Below are positions 61,779-64,000 of a DNA stretch of 64,000 nucleotides, in pieces. The notes beneath the pieces were generated by a model. It saw only the letters and a program-made list of their open reading frames with translations. It was not told the origin of the DNA and ran no database searches. Each line of letters begins with the position of its first letter. The first letter of the stretch is position 1. Made by a program: the position numbers and the translations under genes. Source of the DNA: an uncultured Bacteroidales bacterium (lineage in GTDB: Bacteria > Bacteroidota > Bacteroidia > Bacteroidales > Muribaculaceae); contig CADBBK010000004.1 in assembly GCA_902792895.1 (NCBI GenBank), positions 124,464 to 188,463 on the forward strand. Reading direction: 5' to 3'.

Positions 61779-63863
61779 TCAGTTCAGCAGCATGTCAATC
61801 AACTCACTCAGATCGGCTACTGTAATCAACGAGTCCTTATCCAGGTCGGCACAATTGGTGCAGATACCGTTTCCTGTACCCAACAGATAGTCAACCAGAA
61901 CAGTCACGTCGCTGATCGTGACGCTGCCGTCGTGGTCCACATCACCCGGGTGATAATCCTTGCCCATTCCCTTGAGGTGAACAATGACATCCTCAGCGCC
62001 ATCACTGCTCAAGGTCACATCAGCATGATAGATATTGGGAACATTGGGCGAGAAGGTCACGGTCACGGCATGGCCTTTCTCGGCATCGGCGGCACTGATG
62101 ACAAGTGGCGTGACGGCAAACGCACCGGTTGCATCTTCCAGGGTGAGCGTAACATCTCCTGTCAGGTCCAACCCCTTAACGGACAGTGACATGCTGCTGC
62201 TTGAGTTGACCATCACAGTAGCGAAATCGACTTCACGCTGCGTTACCGAGATCACGGGCTTGACTTCGGGCTCCTTCATGAACCAGAAACTTGCCGTCCC
62301 GTCGGCGTTGATGACCATCTCGGTCACAGGCTTGCCCAGCATGCCGGCATTGCCCGTGACGGTACCGCCGGCTGTCATATAGAGTTGGGCGGCAGGCGTT
62401 GACTCATCGGTCCATTCATTCTTGTAGCCATTGGGCCAGAGGTCACTACTCTCGGAAAACTTCGACAGTTTGTTGTCGGCAGGCACAAAAGTAATCAACT
62501 GCACGTCCTCGTTATTGACGTTGTTGTTCGTCCAGCGGCCGGCACTGTAAGTGATGTGGGTAATCAGAATGCCCTCGTCAGGCAGGTAACGGTCCCACGT
62601 CTTGTTGCTGCGGCGGTTCTCCAAGATGAAATACTCGTTCTTGTTTACACCGCTCACAATCATCACAGCCTGGTCGGTGGATTGCTGCTGGTTCCATACG
62701 GGCAGGGTATAATAGGTGTTGGGGACGGCAGGTATCAACTTAACCCACCCCATAAAATGTTTCTCATAGGCAGTATAGCCAACGGGGGTATAACCATCGT
62801 TGTTATAGCAGCCCTGGCACATGATGTCCCAGTTGCCCATGCCGTAATGGTCCCTGCCGCCGGTATCATACATATCGGGCAGCCCCAGACAGTGACCGAA
62901 CTCATGGCAGAAGGTGCCGATGCCGTCGATGGTCTTGCCGTTGTCATTGCTGCCGTGCAACTCGTTAAAGACGGCAAAATGGTTGATATAGGGGTCGTTA
63001 GGTGTGGGGGCAAAGGCGCCATTACCGCCTCGCGAATAGTATTTCGCAGCGTCCAGTGTCCAGTTGCAGGGCCAAATGGCCTCGGGGTGGTACATCGAAG
63101 CCTGGGCCTCTCCTACACCGGCAAAGATGACGATGACGACATCACAGTAGTAGTCGTTGTTGGTATCATAGGGCGAGAAAGAAACGCCTTCGGCCGACGC
63201 CAGCTCGCAGGCTTCGGTGATCAGCCACCCGATGCCCTTATCCTTGCCCGTTCCTGAGCGGCCACCGTAATACTCACGGTTCTGCGACAAGCAATAGATG
63301 CCATACACGTCAAACACGGGTTGATACAGGCCGTTGGACTGGTCGCGGAAGTACTGGCCGACACTCTCCTGGCCGGTGAGCATGGATTCGATGATACGTT
63401 CGCGGCTATTGGCAAATTTCTTGTCCTGGAACTCCACCAGAATAATGGGAATGCGCCGCTGGCCGAGGGCAGGGACAGAAGCCGAATTGTTATTGCCTAC
63501 GGCATTCAACTGGCCACCGCGACCCGGCATCCGGTACGATTTGACCTGCATCGTCATGGCGCCTCGCTGGGCATTGACAAAGGCTGCCTCGCTAGCCGTT
63601 CTCATGTTTGGATCATGGGCACGCACAGCGGTCATTCCAGTCACTGTCGAGGTGTAGTAGAAGTCACCGTCTCGGCCACGTTCAACGGTCAAACCATCGG
63701 TGGTCAGAATGGCGTTGTTAAAGGCATTGCCCACGGCTTGTAACGTCAAGGTAGAGCCGTCGCTCTGGGTAATGGTTTGCCATCCTGGCTTTGCTGGCAT
63801 GGCAACGGACGTAATCGCGCAACTCAACAGCAAGAGCAGGACAATAATGCTTGTTCTCATCAT
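61779..63863 (-). CDS. Secreted M6-family metalloprotease with C-terminal dockerin-type repeats
   Basis: 694 residues. Signal peptide about 1-21. M6 (immune-inhibitor-A-like) catalytic domain: IPIILVEFQDKKF, a conserved VGQYFRDQSNGLY, and zinc site CHEFGHCLGLPDMYD (H320, E321, H324, D330). A beta-sandwich part with a BACON-like pattern follows (KPVISVTQREVDFATVMVNS, SSSMSLSVKGLDLTGDVTLT). The end has two EF-hand-like dockerin repeats: DVDHDGSVTISDVTVLVDYL and ADLDKDSLITVADLSELIDM. Likely digests extracellular proteins. A promoter lies at 63965-63996. Confidence 0.9.
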   Translation of the reverse strand: MMRTSIIVLLLLLSCAITSVAMPAKPGWQTITQSDGSTLTLQAVGNAFNNAILTTDGLTVERGRDGDFYYTSTVTGMTAVRAHDPNMRTASEAAFVNAQRGAMTMQVKSYRMPGRGGQLNAVGNNNSASVPALGQRRIPIILVEFQDKKFANSRERIIESMLTGQESVGQYFRDQSNGLYQPVFDVYGIYCLSQNREYYGGRSGTGKDKGIGWLITEACELASAEGVSFSPYDTNNDYYCDVVIVIFAGVGEAQASMYHPEAIWPCNWTLDAAKYYSRGGNGAFAPTPNDPYINHFAVFNELHGSNDNGKTIDGIGTFCHEFGHCLGLPDMYDTGGRDHYGMGNWDIMCQGCYNNDGYTPVGYTAYEKHFMGWVKLIPAVPNTYYTLPVWNQQQSTDQAVMIVSGVNKNEYFILENRRSNKTWDRYLPDEGILITHITYSAGRWTNNNVNNEDVQLITFVPADNKLSKFSESSDLWPNGYKNEWTDESTPAAQLYMTAGGTVTGNAGMLGKPVTEMVINADGTASFWFMKEPEVKPVISVTQREVDFATVMVNSSSSMSLSVKGLDLTGDVTLTLEDATGAFAVTPLVISAADAEKGHAVTVTFSPNVPNIYHADVTLSSDGAEDVIVHLKGMGKDYHPGDVDHDGSVTISDVTVLVDYLLGTGNGICTNCADLDKDSLITVADLSELIDMLLN

Positions 63864-63964
63864 AAAGAATTAATGGTATAGTTAGAATTGATTAATTAAT
63901 AATAAAACCTCTTCAACATCAGGACACAAGCCCTTCGATGCAAGGCATTGGCCCTTAACAGCCG

Positions 63965-63996
63965 CAAAATTAGGCATAATAATTCATGTAAACAAC
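63965..63996 (-). promoter_or_regulatory. Promoter of the M6 protease gene
   Basis: Minus strand: GTTG (63996-63993, three of four bases), 20 nt, TAATTTTG (63972-63965). The leader to ATG 63863 is about 95 nt. Confidence 0.55.
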
Positions 63997-64000
63997 TTTT

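Overview
The window looks like a chromosomal segment of a gut-type Bacteroidales bacterium (Prevotellaceae/Muribaculaceae-like; genus not determinable here). The grounds are a SusC/SusD pair, several beta-barrel TonB receptors, Por-type C-terminal tails, an M56/BlaI pair, a Bacteroidetes-style tryptophanase, and many promoters of the TTTG - about 20 nt - TAnnTTTG type. Most genes are GC-rich. Two stretches (about 1-8.3 kb and 42.3-45 kb) are clearly AT-richer and hold accessory genes, fragments and repeats. No rRNA, tRNA or CRISPR array was seen.

Layout. 1-3.8 kb: a minus-strand row of five paralogous proteins that share an N-terminal zinc ribbon and a membrane anchor but carry different C-terminal domains; the last is frameshifted. 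4.1-8.3 kb: an accessory patch with a comM fragment, an AAA/DUF4143 ATPase behind an array of 11-bp half-sites, a membrane protein with a broken start, a DUF4268 nuclease-like protein, a small zinc-ribbon protein and recurring gene-tail fragments. 8.3-20.5 kb (minus strand): an acyl-CoA ligase, two GNATs with a MerR/GyrI regulator (frameshifted), two TonB receptors, an S41 peptidase, and three genes for small-molecule-modifying enzymes, two of which share a nearly identical zinc-ribbon tail. 21-22.7 kb: a divergent LiaF-like/LytTR pair.

22.8-33.3 kb (plus strand): a polysaccharide utilization locus, SusC - SusD - GH43-like - GH144 - GH3, consistent with beta-1,2-glucan use, followed by a secreted beta-helix protein. 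35-42.2 kb: metG, a membrane protein/winged-helix operon with a palindrome inside its promoter, an RsmF-type rRNA methyltransferase, and gyrB. 42.2-45.1 kb: a two-gene restriction-modification-like cassette (EcoRI-family adenine methyltransferase plus DUF262-HNH protein) with a structured leader, bracketed by near-identical direct repeats of about 95 bp. This is the best candidate for an unusual system.

45.1-64 kb: a two-lobe aspartyl protease (frameshifted at its end), M56/TonB plus BlaI with operator palindromes, Pmp3, tryptophanase, a TPR-AraC regulator next to a 1394-residue secreted adhesin-like protein, DUF4294, an outer-membrane protein, MazG, deoC with a His/Cys-rich N-terminus, a MATE transporter, and an M6 metalloprotease with dockerin repeats. 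A palindromic repeat element occurs twice (20.6 and 60.2 kb) in opposite orientations.
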